From assembly GCA_035499215.1 (NCBI GenBank), contig DATJZH010000426.1:1-33714 (forward strand): a DNA stretch of 33,714 bases. The letters are read 5' to 3'. Made by a program: the position numbers and the translations under genes. Source of the DNA: DATJZH01 sp035499215 (lineage in GTDB: Bacteria > Actinomycetota > Actinomycetes > Streptosporangiales > Streptosporangiaceae). Shown here piece by piece: positions 7,778 to 16,285 of the stretch (positions are counted from its first letter, which is position 1; each line of letters begins with the position of its first letter). The notes below the pieces were generated by a model that was not told the origin of the DNA, made no database searches, and saw only the letters and a program-made list of their open reading frames with translations.

Positions 7778-9419
7778 CGGCGCCGCCTGCGGCCAGGACC
7801 GGTTCGAAAGACAGCGTCAGGCCATCGCGCAGGGCCATGTCCCCGAGTCGGCCAGCACCCGGGGCTTCATCACCAAGGGTCATGACCAGGTGCCCGCGCC
7901 AGCTGCCGGACGGCAGCGGGCAGTCCTCCCGCCAGTGGCTGCCCCTGGTCTCCTGCCTGGCGGCCGCCGCCGCGATCAGGCCCGACGCGACCAGGTGCAG
8001 GTTGGTGGCCTCCCAGGCAGCGACACATGGCTTGTCGCACCCGCATTCCCCGAGCTGATCCAGGCCGGCGGCGGCGCTCGCCAGGCCCGCGCCGGAGCGC
8101 AGTACCCCGGCGCGCTCGGTCATCAGCTGCTGCAGCTCCGGCACGATGGCCGGATCCAGCAGCCCGGCGGCGCGCTCGTCGGGTGCCGGGGCCGCATCGG
8201 GCGGCCAGTGCGCGGCCAGGTCAGCGGCGATCCGCTCAGCGAATACCAGCCCCTCCAGCAGTGAATTGGATGCCAGCCGGTTCGCGCCGTGCACGCCTGT
8301 GCAGGCAACCTCGCCGCAGGCATACAGGCCGGGCACGCTGGTCCGGCCGCGTACGTCGGTGCTGAGTCCGCCGCTGGCGTAGTGCGCTGCGGGCACCACG
8401 GGGACCGGCTGGCGCACCGGATCGATCCCGTTGTCCCGGCAGCTGGCCAGGACCGTCGGGAAGCGCCGCTGCCAGGTCAGCGCGCCAAGCTCGCGGCCGT
8501 CAAGGTAGACGTGGTCGGCGCCGGTGTCCATCAGCACGGCGGTGATCGCCTTGGCCACGACGTCGCGCGGCGCCAGATCGGCCAGCGGGTGCCTGCCCTG
8601 CATGAACCTGTGCCCCGCTGCGTCAATCAGGATCGCGCCCTCGCCCCGGACCGCCTCGGAGATGAGCGGCTGACGTCCCCGCACGGCCGGGCCGAGCCAG
8701 AGCACGGTCGGATGGAACTGGACGAACTCCAGGTCAGCAGCTGCCGCGCCGCCGCGCAGAGCCAGGGCGAGCCCGTCGCCGGTCGAGACCGGCGGATTGG
8801 TGGTAGCCGAGTAGACCTGTCCGATCCCGCCGGTGGCCAGCACCACAGCCCTGGCGAGCACGGCGCCCACACCATCCTGCTCGCCTTCGCCGATCACGTG
8901 CAGCGTGACGCCGGCCGCCCTGCCGTCGGAGGTCAGCAGCAGGTCGAGGGCGAGCGCGTGCTCGATGACGGCAAGGCCCTGACCGGCAGGCCCGGCTCCG
9001 GCATCGGCTAGGGCCCGCAGCAGCGCCCGGCTGATCTCAGCCCCGGTGGCGTCGCCGCCCGCGTGCGCGATCCGGCTGCGCAGATGACCGCCTTCCCTGG
9101 TCAGCGCCAGCGGGCCGGCTGGATCGGTATCGAATCGGGCGCCCAGCGCGATCAGCCGGCGGACTGCTGCGGGGCCGTCGGTGACCAGCACGCGCACGGC
9201 CTCGGTGTCGCAGATCTCCGTCCCCACCGTCAGGGTGTCCCGCAGGTGCTGCTGCGGCGAGTCGCCGGGACCGAGCGCGGCGGCGACGCCGCCCTGGGCC
9301 CAGCGGGTGGATCCGTCATCGAGCAGCGACTTGGTCACCAGCAGCACGCTGCGGCCGGGCATCTCCCGGCGCGCTGCCAGGGCGGCACTGACCCCGGCGA
9401 CGCCCGAGCCGACCACCAC
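7770..9419 (-). CDS. nadB: L-aspartate oxidase
   Basis: FAD enzyme that oxidises aspartate to iminoaspartate, the first step of NAD synthesis. The Rossmann fingerprint VVGSGVAGVSAALAA is at the very N-terminus. The FAD/substrate segment STRWAQGGVAAAL and the C-terminal FAD-binding GLYACGEVACTGVHGANRLASN (given here as its key residues Gly-Glu, His-Gly-Ala-Asn-Arg) follow, then the helical domain. The frame is open upstream through ...APPPGWTRRADI, which resembles the usual NadB lead-in. No ATG or GTG lies there, so the true start may be a CTG up to about 9476. The GTG at 9419 is given as the conservative choice. It sits 53 bp or less after panC. Confidence 0.95.
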   Translation of the reverse strand: MVVGSGVAGVSAALAARREMPGRSVLLVTKSLLDDGSTRWAQGGVAAALGPGDSPQQHLRDTLTVGTEICDTEAVRVLVTDGPAAVRRLIALGARFDTDPAGPLALTREGGHLRSRIAHAGGDATGAEISRALLRALADAGAGPAGQGLAVIEHALALDLLLTSDGRAAGVTLHVIGEGEQDGVGAVLARAVVLATGGIGQVYSATTNPPVSTGDGLALALRGGAAAADLEFVQFHPTVLWLGPAVRGRQPLISEAVRGEGAILIDAAGHRFMQGRHPLADLAPRDVVAKAITAVLMDTGADHVYLDGRELGALTWQRRFPTVLASCRDNGIDPVRQPVPVVPAAHYASGGLSTDVRGRTSVPGLYACGEVACTGVHGANRLASNSLLEGLVFAERIAADLAAHWPPDAAPAPDERAAGLLDPAIVPELQQLMTERAGVLRSGAGLASAAAGLDQLGECGCDKPCVAAWEATNLHLVASGLIAAAAARQETRGSHWREDCPLPSGSWRGHLVMTLGDEAPGAGRLGDMALRDGLTLSFEPVLAAGGADA

Positions 9420-9472
9420 GATGTCTGCCCGCCGGGTCCAGCCGGGCGGCGGGGCGAGCAGGCGGCGGGCGA

Positions 9473-10351
9473 TCAGGGCCCGCCGCCGAGGGTGAGCTGC
9501 ACATTGTCGATCAGCCGCGTCTTCCCGGCCCTGGCGGCGGCGAGCAGCAGCGCGGGACCCGCGTAAGCAGCCGTCACCTGCTCGAACGTGGCCGGGTCCG
9601 CCAGCGCCAGGTAGTCCACGAGCAGCGGCGGATCGAGCGCCGCGGCGCCGTCGAGCACCGACCCGGCCGCTGCCCGGACAGCATCGGCCCCGCCATCCGC
9701 TGCCGCCCGGCCGGCCTGCAGCGCCCGTGGCAGCGCCAGTGCCGTCGCTCGCTCCGCTGCCGACAGGTAGCCGTTCCTGCTGGATGAGGCCAGTCCGTCC
9801 GGATCACGCACGATCGGCGCGGCCGCGATGTCCACGCCCAGGTTCAGGTCGGCCGTCATCCGGCGGACCAGCGCGAGCTGCTGCGCGTCTTTCTGCCCGA
9901 ATACGGCGATATCCGGCTGAGCCAGCTCGAACAGCTTCAGCACAACGGTGAGCACGCCGTCGAAGAATCCGGGCCTGAACTGCCCTTCCAGGACCCGGCC
10001 CATCGGGCCGGGGTTCACTGTGACCAGTTGCTCAGCCGGATACATCTCGGCCAGCGGCGGGGCGAAAACGGCCGCGGCTCCTTCCTCCGCGCAGACCGCC
10101 AGGTCCTGGTCGAGGGTTCGCGGATACCGGTCGAAGTCCTCGCCAGGGCCGAACTGGAGCGGGTTGACGAAGACTGATACCAGGATGCTCCCGTCTGGCC
10201 GGGCAAGCTCGCCGGCCCGGCGCAGCAGAAACCGGTGGCCGTGGTGCAGCGCGCCCATCGTCGGGACCAGGACCACGGGGGCGGGCAGGGCAGCCCGGAC
10301 CGCTTGCAGCCCGGCTTTGGTACGAGCCAGCATGGGGATCATTCCGGCCAT
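9473..10351 (-). CDS. panC: Pantothenate synthetase
   Basis: Joins pantoate and beta-alanine with ATP to make pantothenate. The 292-residue protein has the HIGH-like motif PTMGALHHGH, the pantoate-site VFVNPLQFGPGEDFDRYPR, the GQKDAQQ segment, and the KMSKS-like SSSRNGYLS. The ATG given overlaps the upstream DUF2520 gene by 13 bp. The next ATG (10342, MIPMLART) would give a 4-bp ATGA overlap, the commonest junction in this cluster, and may be the true start. No panD, the source of beta-alanine, follows panC here, although panD is its neighbour in M. tuberculosis. Confidence 0.95.
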   Translation of the reverse strand: MAGMIPMLARTKAGLQAVRAALPAPVVLVPTMGALHHGHRFLLRRAGELARPDGSILVSVFVNPLQFGPGEDFDRYPRTLDQDLAVCAEEGAAAVFAPPLAEMYPAEQLVTVNPGPMGRVLEGQFRPGFFDGVLTVVLKLFELAQPDIAVFGQKDAQQLALVRRMTADLNLGVDIAAAPIVRDPDGLASSSRNGYLSAAERATALALPRALQAGRAAADGGADAVRAAAGSVLDGAAALDPPLLVDYLALADPATFEQVTAAYAGPALLLAAARAGKTRLIDNVQLTLGGGP

Positions 10352-11388
10352 CCCGACAGAACCCCGAGCAGCCGCTGCGCATCGGCGGCAGTCAGGATGC
10401 CGGCGGCCAGGCCGCGGTCGGCGGTCAGCCGGGCCAGGGCGAGGTACGCGGGCAGCGCGGCCGGGGCGGCGGCGCGCAGCGCGGCGATGTGGCCTGACAC
10501 CGTATCCGCGTCTCCGCGCGCGACCGGGCCGGTCAGCGCGCCGTCTCCCAGCCGCAGGGCACTGTCAAGCGCGGCCGAAAGCAGCGGCCCGAGCATCCTG
10601 GCCGGATCGCTCACGCCCGCCTCGCGCAGCAGCTCGGCGGACTGCGCGACCAGTGTCACCAGATGATTGGCCGCGCCCGCCAGCGCGGCGTGGTAGAGAT
10701 CTCGGGCGCCCTCCTCGATGGTGACCGGCTCGCCGCCCATCTCCACGACCAGCGCTTGCGCCACGGGCAGCAGCGCGGCGGGCGCCGTCACCCCGAAGGA
10801 CACTCCGGCCAGCCTGTCGGCATCATCGGGCCGTCCGTTGAAGGTCATCACCGGGTGCAGTGCCAGCGGCAGCGCGCCCTTGCGGACCGCCGGGTCTAGC
10901 ACGGCGAGGCCGTGCCTGCCGCTGGCGTGGGCGAGCAGCCTGCCCGCGACCGGCACGCCCGTGGCGGCAAGCCCGGCCACCAGGCCGGGCAGGGCGTCGT
11001 CAGGCACAGTCAGCAGCACCAGGCCGGCTTCGGCGACTACCTGCTCGGGACGCCGGATCGCCGTCCCCGGCAGGATCTGCCTGACCCGCCGGACAGATGC
11101 CGCCGAGACCGCGGACGCGGACACGACGCGGTGGCCCGCCCGGGCCAGCGCTGCCGCCAGCGCCGTTCCCGCGCGGCCGGCGCCCACCAGCCCGACCTGA
11201 AGCTGCGCGGGGTGCTGCGGCGGCTGCTGCGGCGGGGACTCCTGAGGCGCGTGGTACTGCGGCGCGGCGCGGGCCGCCGCGGGGCTGCGCGGCACGCGGT
11301 GCCCAGGGCCGGCCTCACCGCGCGGGTCGTCGTTCTGCATCTCCTCGTTCCAGTCCGCACCGGGTACCGGACGGGACATGAGCAGCAT
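10339..11388 (-). CDS. Rossmann-fold and DUF2520 domain protein
   Basis: Resembles the NADP-binding/6-phosphogluconate-dehydrogenase-like family that is often linked to panC. Residues about 63-180 form a Rossmann domain with VGLVGAGRAGTALAAALARAGH (key residues G-x-G-x-x-G) and LVLLTVPDDALP. The DUF2520 helical domain follows, with ALHPVMTFNG and YHAALAGAANHLVTLV. The substrate is not known to me. Residues 1-60 are low-complexity, rich in proline and glutamine, so the start is uncertain; ATGs at 11379 and 11340 are alternatives and no ribosome site is decisive. It overlaps panC and is probably co-translated. A ketopantoate-reductase-like role has been suggested by context only. Confidence 0.85.
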   Translation of the reverse strand: MLLMSRPVPGADWNEEMQNDDPRGEAGPGHRVPRSPAAARAAPQYHAPQESPPQQPPQHPAQLQVGLVGAGRAGTALAAALARAGHRVVSASAVSAASVRRVRQILPGTAIRRPEQVVAEAGLVLLTVPDDALPGLVAGLAATGVPVAGRLLAHASGRHGLAVLDPAVRKGALPLALHPVMTFNGRPDDADRLAGVSFGVTAPAALLPVAQALVVEMGGEPVTIEEGARDLYHAALAGAANHLVTLVAQSAELLREAGVSDPARMLGPLLSAALDSALRLGDGALTGPVARGDADTVSGHIAALRAAAPAALPAYLALARLTADRGLAAGILTAADAQRLLGVLSGWPE

Positions 11389-11418
11389 AACCCGTGCCGC
11401 CTGAGCGAGCCGCGGGCA

Positions 11419-11781
11419 TCAGCGGCCGTAGGCGGTCGGGTGCTTCGGCTCGTAGAGGCCGATCTCGCCGCCGCCGGGGACCCGGACGCCGACGAGCAGG
11501 CCGAACCCCTGATCGGTGACCGGGGAGGTGAATTCCGCGCCGGCCGCAGCCAGCTCCTCGACGGTGGCGCCGATGTCGTCGCACATGAGGAACAGCTCGT
11601 GCCGACCGCTCGGCGCCGATGGCTGGGACTGCGGATGAATGCCGAGCTCGGCCGGCGGCAGCGCGAAGATCAGCCAGCCGTCGCGGGCATCGACATGGGG
11701 AAAGCCGAGTACGTCGCGGAAGAATGCGCGCGCCCGCTGCGCATCCTCGGCGTAGATGATCGCGTGCGTGCTGGTGATCAT
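11419..11781 (-). CDS. VOC (glyoxalase/bleomycin-resistance fold) family protein
   Basis: A 120-residue single VOC domain made of two beta-alpha-beta-beta-beta units: HAIIYAEDAQRARAFFRDVLGF, then ELFLMCDDIGATVEELAAAGAEF and the closing strand EIGLYEPKHP. The start has an excellent ribosome site, GGGGAGG, five bases upstream. Candidate metal ligands are His6 and Glu near the C-terminus, but substrate cannot be told. VOC proteins range from glyoxalase and dioxygenase-like enzymes to antibiotic-binding proteins. It lies within the minus-strand cofactor cluster, 100 bp after DUF3180. No catalytic link to folate or pantothenate synthesis is evident, so it may be a later insertion. Confidence 0.85.
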   Translation of the reverse strand: MITSTHAIIYAEDAQRARAFFRDVLGFPHVDARDGWLIFALPPAELGIHPQSQPSAPSGRHELFLMCDDIGATVEELAAAGAEFTSPVTDQGFGLLVGVRVPGGGEIGLYEPKHPTAYGR

Positions 11782-11881
11782 GCCTGCCTCCCCTGTCGGC
11801 CCGCGAGCTGCGGCATAGTGCATCCTGCCTGGCCAGCCGCGGGCGCAGTGAGGAGGGGCCGGGCAGGCCCCATCCGGCGTG

Positions 11882-12370
11882 CTATCGGTATCCATGCGGC
11901 TGCCCGCGCGGCGGCGGCGGAAGCTCGTCGTCGTCCGGCGGCTTGGGCGCGCGACAGCACCGCTCGAGGTACAGCGCGGCAGCTGCCAGGATCACTGCCG
12001 CGGCCAGGGTGCTGGCCGCGGCAATGGCGTCGTGCCGCGGAATCGTCTTGTCGAGTGAGTCCGCCACGTAGATCACGAAGCCGGCCGCGAGGCCGCCGAA
12101 CACAGCTGCCGCGACGGAGCTCGCCTTCGCGAACGCGGCCAGCCGGGCCACCGCCATCGGCTCGGGCGGCTTGCCGCTGCCCCGGCCGGTCATCCTGGCG
12201 GTGAGGTTGCGCGCGATTGCCGTCTCGGCGGCCGCCAGCAGCAGCAGCGCGGGGATCGTCGTCCACGGGAGCGGCGGCAGGCTGACGAATGCGGCGCGGA
12301 CCGCCAGCCACCCGGCCGCCGCGGATACGGCGGCAACGGCAAGCAGCGTCCTCAGCCGGGTCGGGGTCAC
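11882..12370 (-). CDS. DUF3180 membrane protein
   Basis: A 162-residue integral membrane protein with four hydrophobic segments: LLAVAAVSAAAGWLAVRAAF, TIPALLLLAAAETAIA, SSVAAAVFGGLAAGFVIYVA and AIAAASTLAAAVILAAAALY. The C-terminal tail is cytoplasmic-looking, proline/aspartate-rich, with a CC pair after the last helix. The GTG start overlaps the folK stop in GTGA, so it is probably translated by coupling. DUF3180 follows folK in many actinobacteria (Rv3605c in M. tuberculosis, from memory). Its function is unknown; the conserved place suggests a link to folate genes or simply an ancient operon. Confidence 0.88.
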   Translation of the reverse strand: MTPTRLRTLLAVAAVSAAAGWLAVRAAFVSLPPLPWTTIPALLLLAAAETAIARNLTARMTGRGSGKPPEPMAVARLAAFAKASSVAAAVFGGLAAGFVIYVADSLDKTIPRHDAIAAASTLAAAVILAAAALYLERCCRAPKPPDDDELPPPPRGQPHGYR

Positions 12371-12972
12371 CCCTGCGCCGCCATCTGGCTGCTGCAGGCC
12401 GGGATGCTCAGCCGGGCCTCCGGCACGCGTCGCACGCCCGCCGCCGCGACCGCGGCCAGCAGGTCCGCCACCGGCCCGCATCCGGGGATGCGCGCGTCAG
12501 GCTCGATGTCGTGCCAGGGGGCGAGCACGAACGCCCGCTCGTGCGCGCGCGGGTGCGGCAAGGTGATCTGCGGGTCGCCGCTGATCACGTCACCGTAGAC
12601 GACTATGTCCACGTCGAGGGTCCGTGGTCCCCAGGCTTCGCCGCGGACCCGCTGCCGGGCGGCCTCCGCCGCCCGGCAGCGGTCAAGGACCGACCTGGCC
12701 GTCAGGTCAGTTGCCGCGATCAGCACGGCATTCAGGTAATCCGGCTGCGGGGGGCCGCCGAGTGGCACCGTCTCGTAGACCGGCGACAGCGCCGAGCAGG
12801 TCAGGCCGGGCCCGCCGCACAGCAGGTCCAGCCCTGCCTGCAGGTTCGCCAGCCGGTCGCCCAGGTTGCTGCCCAGTGCAAGCACCACCCGGCGGCCGGC
12901 GGGCACGCCGGTGCCGGGCTGCTGCCCGCGCCCGGCCGGCTGCCCGCTCGCCGGCGGCACCCGGCCGGTCAC
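12367..12972 (-). CDS. folK: 6-hydroxymethyl-7,8-dihydropterin pyrophosphokinase
   Basis: Transfers pyrophosphate from ATP to hydroxymethyl-dihydropterin, producing the substrate of FolP. The 201-residue protein has VVLALGSNLGDRLANL at the N-terminus of the fold, YLNAVL, and the HPPK signature GPRTLDVDIVVYGD, followed by LPHPRAHERAFVLAPW. The first 25 residues are glycine/proline-rich and not part of the domain. Its GTG start overlaps the folB stop (GTGA), and its own stop overlaps the DUF3180 start (GTGA). Confidence 0.96.
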   Translation of the reverse strand: MTGRVPPASGQPAGRGQQPGTGVPAGRRVVLALGSNLGDRLANLQAGLDLLCGGPGLTCSALSPVYETVPLGGPPQPDYLNAVLIAATDLTARSVLDRCRAAEAARQRVRGEAWGPRTLDVDIVVYGDVISGDPQITLPHPRAHERAFVLAPWHDIEPDARIPGCGPVADLLAAVAAAGVRRVPEARLSIPACSSQMAAQG

Positions 12973-13334
12973 TGCCTGCCCCGGCGGATGGTGACCGTCA
13001 CATCCCGCAGCTGCTGCGAAACGGGCGCCTGGGGCTTGTGCACCGTGATCTCTGTCTGCTGCACGCGCTCGTCCGCCAGGCAGGCCTGCGCCAGCCGGGC
13101 AGCCAGGGTCTCGATCAGGGCGACCGGCTCGCCGCAGACGACTGCCGCCAGCCGGCCGGCCACCGCGCCGTAGTCCACGGTGCGCGACAGATCGTCGGCG
13201 GCAGCGGCCGCTTCGGTGTCCACCCAGAGCACAGCGTCAATCACGAATTCCTGCCCGGCAGCGCGCTCGAAATCGAAGACCCCGTGCCGCCCGGCCACCC
13301 GCAGGCCGTGCAGGGCGATGCGGTCCAGGCTCAT
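12969..13334 (-). CDS. folB: Dihydroneopterin aldolase
   Basis: Splits dihydroneopterin to hydroxymethyl-dihydropterin and glycolaldehyde; acts between FolE and FolK. The 121-residue product begins MSLDRIALHGLRVAGRHGVF, a typical start, and its ATG overlaps the folP stop (ATGA). An earlier ATG at 13364 lies inside folP. Conserved parts are the pterin-binding VDYGAVAGRL, ETLAARLAQACL, and the C-terminal TVHKPQAPV with the active-site lysine. Confidence 0.96.
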   Translation of the reverse strand: MSLDRIALHGLRVAGRHGVFDFERAAGQEFVIDAVLWVDTEAAAAADDLSRTVDYGAVAGRLAAVVCGEPVALIETLAARLAQACLADERVQQTEITVHKPQAPVSQQLRDVTVTIRRGRQ

Positions 13335-14335
13335 CGCCTGTCGCCATCCTGCCCGGCTCGCCATCGGGCGGCGATGCGCACCGCGTCGGCGTTACCGGGG
13401 ACAGCGTGCACCCGGACGCACCATGCTCCGGCCGCCGCGGCGAGCGCCGACAGCGCGATCGTCGCGTCGTCGCTGCCGGCGAAGGACCGCGGCTCGCCGT
13501 CAGGCGAGGCGAGCAGCCTGCCGATGAAGCGCTTGCGGGACGCGGCGACCAGGACCGGAAAGGACATGCCGCCGCCCAGGCAGGAGATCTCGTGCAGCCG
13601 GGCCAGCAGCGCCCAGTTGTGCTCGGGCAGCTTGGCGAACCCGAGGCCGGGGTCGACGATGATCTGGCCGGGATGGACTCCCTGGCCTGCCAGCTCCGAC
13701 ACGCGGCGGCTGAGCTCATCGCGCACCTCGGCGACGACGTCGTGGTAGACCGCCTTCCGCTGCATGTCGCGGCTGTGCCCGCGCCAGTGCATGAGGACAT
13801 ACGGCACGCCAGCGGCGCCGATGAGCGGGCCCATCTGCGGGTCGGCCAGACCGCCGCTGACGTCGTTGACCAGCCGGGCTCCTGCGTCCAGCGCCGACCT
13901 GGCGACACCCGCCCGCATCGTGTCGATACTGACCGGCACCCCGGAAGCGGCGAGCCCGGTCACGACAGGCAGGACCCGGCGGAGCTCCTCATCGGCGGCA
14001 ACGCGCCGCGCGCCGGGCCGGGTCGACTCACCGCCGACGTCGATGATGTCGGCGCCGCACGCGGCCAGCTCGAGCCCGTGAGCGATCGCGGCATCCGGAT
14101 CCATCAGCTCGCCGCCGTCAGAGAAGGAGTTGGGCGTGACATTGACCACGCCCATCACCAGGCACCGCGCGGCGCGGGGGAGGCCGGGCGGGCCGGGCGG
14201 CCCGCCGGCCTCTGGCAGGGGCCTGGCCGGGCTGGCCGGGCCTGGCGCAGCGCAGGCCGGCCTGCCCCGGTCGCGGCTTGCCCGCCACGGCGCGGAGTGC
14301 CCGGCCGCGGCCGGATCTCGATGGTCGGCCGCCAT
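13331..14335 (-). CDS. folP: Dihydropteroate synthase
   Basis: Condenses the pterin pyrophosphate with p-aminobenzoate to make dihydropteroate; the target of sulfonamides. A 334-residue TIM barrel with all signature loops: MGVVNVTPNSFSDGG (Asn for the more usual Asp after Pro), DVGGESTRPGA, NDVSGGL, VLMHWRGH, DPGLGFAK and the basic phosphate site ASRKRFIG. About 58 residues before the barrel are proline/glycine-rich and unconserved, so a later start is possible. It starts 17 bp after the DUF2156 gene and overlaps folB. Confidence 0.96.
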   Translation of the reverse strand: MAADHRDPAAAGHSAPWRASRDRGRPACAAPGPASPARPLPEAGGPPGPPGLPRAARCLVMGVVNVTPNSFSDGGELMDPDAAIAHGLELAACGADIIDVGGESTRPGARRVAADEELRRVLPVVTGLAASGVPVSIDTMRAGVARSALDAGARLVNDVSGGLADPQMGPLIGAAGVPYVLMHWRGHSRDMQRKAVYHDVVAEVRDELSRRVSELAGQGVHPGQIIVDPGLGFAKLPEHNWALLARLHEISCLGGGMSFPVLVAASRKRFIGRLLASPDGEPRSFAGSDDATIALSALAAAAGAWCVRVHAVPGNADAVRIAARWRAGQDGDRR

Positions 14336-14352
14336 AGGCGCCAATCTACGTT

Positions 14353-16131
14353 CTAGGCAGCCGGCCGGGGTCGCCGGCCCGAACTGGGCAGATGGCTGCG
14401 CAGCCGGTACAGACCCAGCTGGTGGGCAATCCTGCGCGGCCCGAAATTGGGCCAGACGAGGAACGCCTCGGCCTCGAGTGCGGCCAGACCGATGCGCGGC
14501 AGGTCGCCGGGACCCGGGTACAGCAGGAACCTGGGCACCCATTCGGGCGAGAACTTTGCATTGAACTTGTACAGCGACTCGATCTGGAACCAGCGGGAGG
14601 CGAACAGCAGGACGCGGCGCCAGGCACGCAGGACCGGGCCGGCACCGATCCGCTCGCCGCGCTCCAGCGCGGCGCGGAACACGGCGAAGTTCAGCGAGAT
14701 GCGCTTGACACTCAGCTGGCTCGCCTGCCTGATGGTCTCGACGATCAGGAAGTCGTTCAGCCCGGGCTGGGCAGCCCGGTCGCGCCGCATCAGGTCAAGC
14801 GACAGCCCGTCCTGACCCCAGGGAACGAAGTGCAGGATCGCGCGGAGCACCCCGTTCTCGGTGGCGGTGGCGATGACGCAGCCGCCGTCATCGGTGCCGC
14901 CTACCCGGCCAAGGGCCATCGAGAAACCGCGCTCTGTCGGGCTGCCCCGCCACGAGTCGGCCTGCCGCACCAGCCGGGTGATCTCGTCGCACGGCACCTC
15001 CCCGACCCGCCGGACCTGCGCGACGTAGCCGTGCCGGCACACCCTGGCGACCATCTGCCGGACGTTGCGCATCGACCGGCCCTGCAGGCTGAAGTTGGCG
15101 ACCTCGACTACGGCCTCGTCGCCGAGCTCGATCGCCGTCAGGCTGCCTTCCCGGCACCAGATCTCCGCGCCGAGCTCACCGCAGCCCACGACCGCGGGCA
15201 CCCAGGCGTGCCGGGAGGCCTCGTCCAGGAAGGCGTGGATCGCGCCGGGCCAGTTCTCCGGGTCCCCGATGGGGTCGCCGCTTGCCAGCATGACGCCCGA
15301 CATCACCCGGTACCCGATGCAGGCCTTGCCGTTCGGCGACCAGATCGCCGTCTTGTCGTTGCGCAGGGCGAAGTATCCCAGCGAGTCCTGCTCGCCGTAC
15401 CGGTCCAGCAGTGCCCTGATCTGGGCCGCGTCCATGCTGGTCAGGCGCCCGGCCTGGCGGGCGGTGCGAAGGAACAGGTACCCGGTCATGATCAGGGTGA
15501 ACAGGCCCAGGCCCGCGGTCAGGAAGTGGAAGAAATCGCCGCGTCCGTCTGCCCTGAACCTGACCGGCCCGTAGGCGCCCACCAGGCTCCAGACGACCGA
15601 CTGGACGCGCTGAGCAATGGTGTAGTCGCTGCGCAGGTCGCGGCTGACGGCGATGAAGCCAAGGCCGATGAGGACATCGGCGATGATCAGCCCGGCCAAG
15701 GCGGCCAGGCTCCGCCACCGGGTGCCGGGGTCGCCGACCGCGTAGAACTCGCGATGGTAGAAGGCCAGGGCGCCCAGCAGCGCGAGGGTGACGACGATGG
15801 TGCCGAAGTGATGGGCGCGCAGCAGGTGGACGGCCACGGCGGTAGCCAGCAGCAGCATGACTGCCTGCCAGGCCCGGTGCTTGCGGCGGCGCAGGCCGTG
15901 CGAGAGCATCAGCAGCAGCAGCCCGATGATGACATCCGCGGTCCTGGTGGAGAACACCACCGTGCCCGGCACGACCTCGGCGGTCCGGTGCAGCTTGTAA
16001 TGCCTGGCCAGACCGGGCAGCACGCCCTCGATGATTTCCACCAGCCCGAGCAGCAGGGCCAGCAGGCCGGCCGCGAACGGCACCCACCGACGCTGCCGGC
16101 GCCGGTCAGGCGGACGCGAAGAAGACGACAT
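14353..16131 (-). CDS. Membrane protein with DUF2156 (phosphatidylglycerol lysyltransferase-like) domain
   Basis: Related to the MprF/LysX synthetase domain, which moves lysine from Lys-tRNA to phosphatidylglycerol and so lowers membrane negative charge. About six membrane helices occupy residues 15-235 (e.g. WVPFAAGLLALLLGLVEIIE, TADVIIGLLLLMLSHGL, FHFLTAGLGLFTLIMTGYLF). The C-terminal half is the tandem GNAT-like DUF2156 fold, with SMRNVRQMVAR, DLMRRD, GLNDFLIVETI and YKFNAKFSPEWVPRFLLYP. GGGGAAG precedes the chosen ATG by 11 bases; starts at 16191 or 16221 would add up to 30 residues. LysRS is encoded downstream in the same cluster. In Streptomyces a similar protein occupies this place by folP. 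The actual lipid or amino acid is unproven. Confidence 0.88.
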   Translation of the reverse strand: MSSSSRPPDRRRQRRWVPFAAGLLALLLGLVEIIEGVLPGLARHYKLHRTAEVVPGTVVFSTRTADVIIGLLLLMLSHGLRRRKHRAWQAVMLLLATAVAVHLLRAHHFGTIVVTLALLGALAFYHREFYAVGDPGTRWRSLAALAGLIIADVLIGLGFIAVSRDLRSDYTIAQRVQSVVWSLVGAYGPVRFRADGRGDFFHFLTAGLGLFTLIMTGYLFLRTARQAGRLTSMDAAQIRALLDRYGEQDSLGYFALRNDKTAIWSPNGKACIGYRVMSGVMLASGDPIGDPENWPGAIHAFLDEASRHAWVPAVVGCGELGAEIWCREGSLTAIELGDEAVVEVANFSLQGRSMRNVRQMVARVCRHGYVAQVRRVGEVPCDEITRLVRQADSWRGSPTERGFSMALGRVGGTDDGGCVIATATENGVLRAILHFVPWGQDGLSLDLMRRDRAAQPGLNDFLIVETIRQASQLSVKRISLNFAVFRAALERGERIGAGPVLRAWRRVLLFASRWFQIESLYKFNAKFSPEWVPRFLLYPGPGDLPRIGLAALEAEAFLVWPNFGPRRIAHQLGLYRLRSHLPSSGRRPRPAA

Positions 16132-16285
16132 GGAATGTCGTGCTTCCCCGGCTGTGGGCCCTGCCGGGCCCGGCCTGCTCTGGTCAGTCATCTCAGGCAA
16201 GTTGGTCAGGCCCCCACTCACGGAGCATCAGCGTAGTCATCGCCCCGCTACCGTGCGGGCAAACCCGGCAGCAGTGCCTGACGGG

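Noticed and set aside
14392..16236. 614-codon frame opposite the DUF2156 gene
   Set aside because: Antisense shadow; Gln/His/Asp-rich product with no domain, while the other strand has clear membrane helices and DUF2156 motifs.
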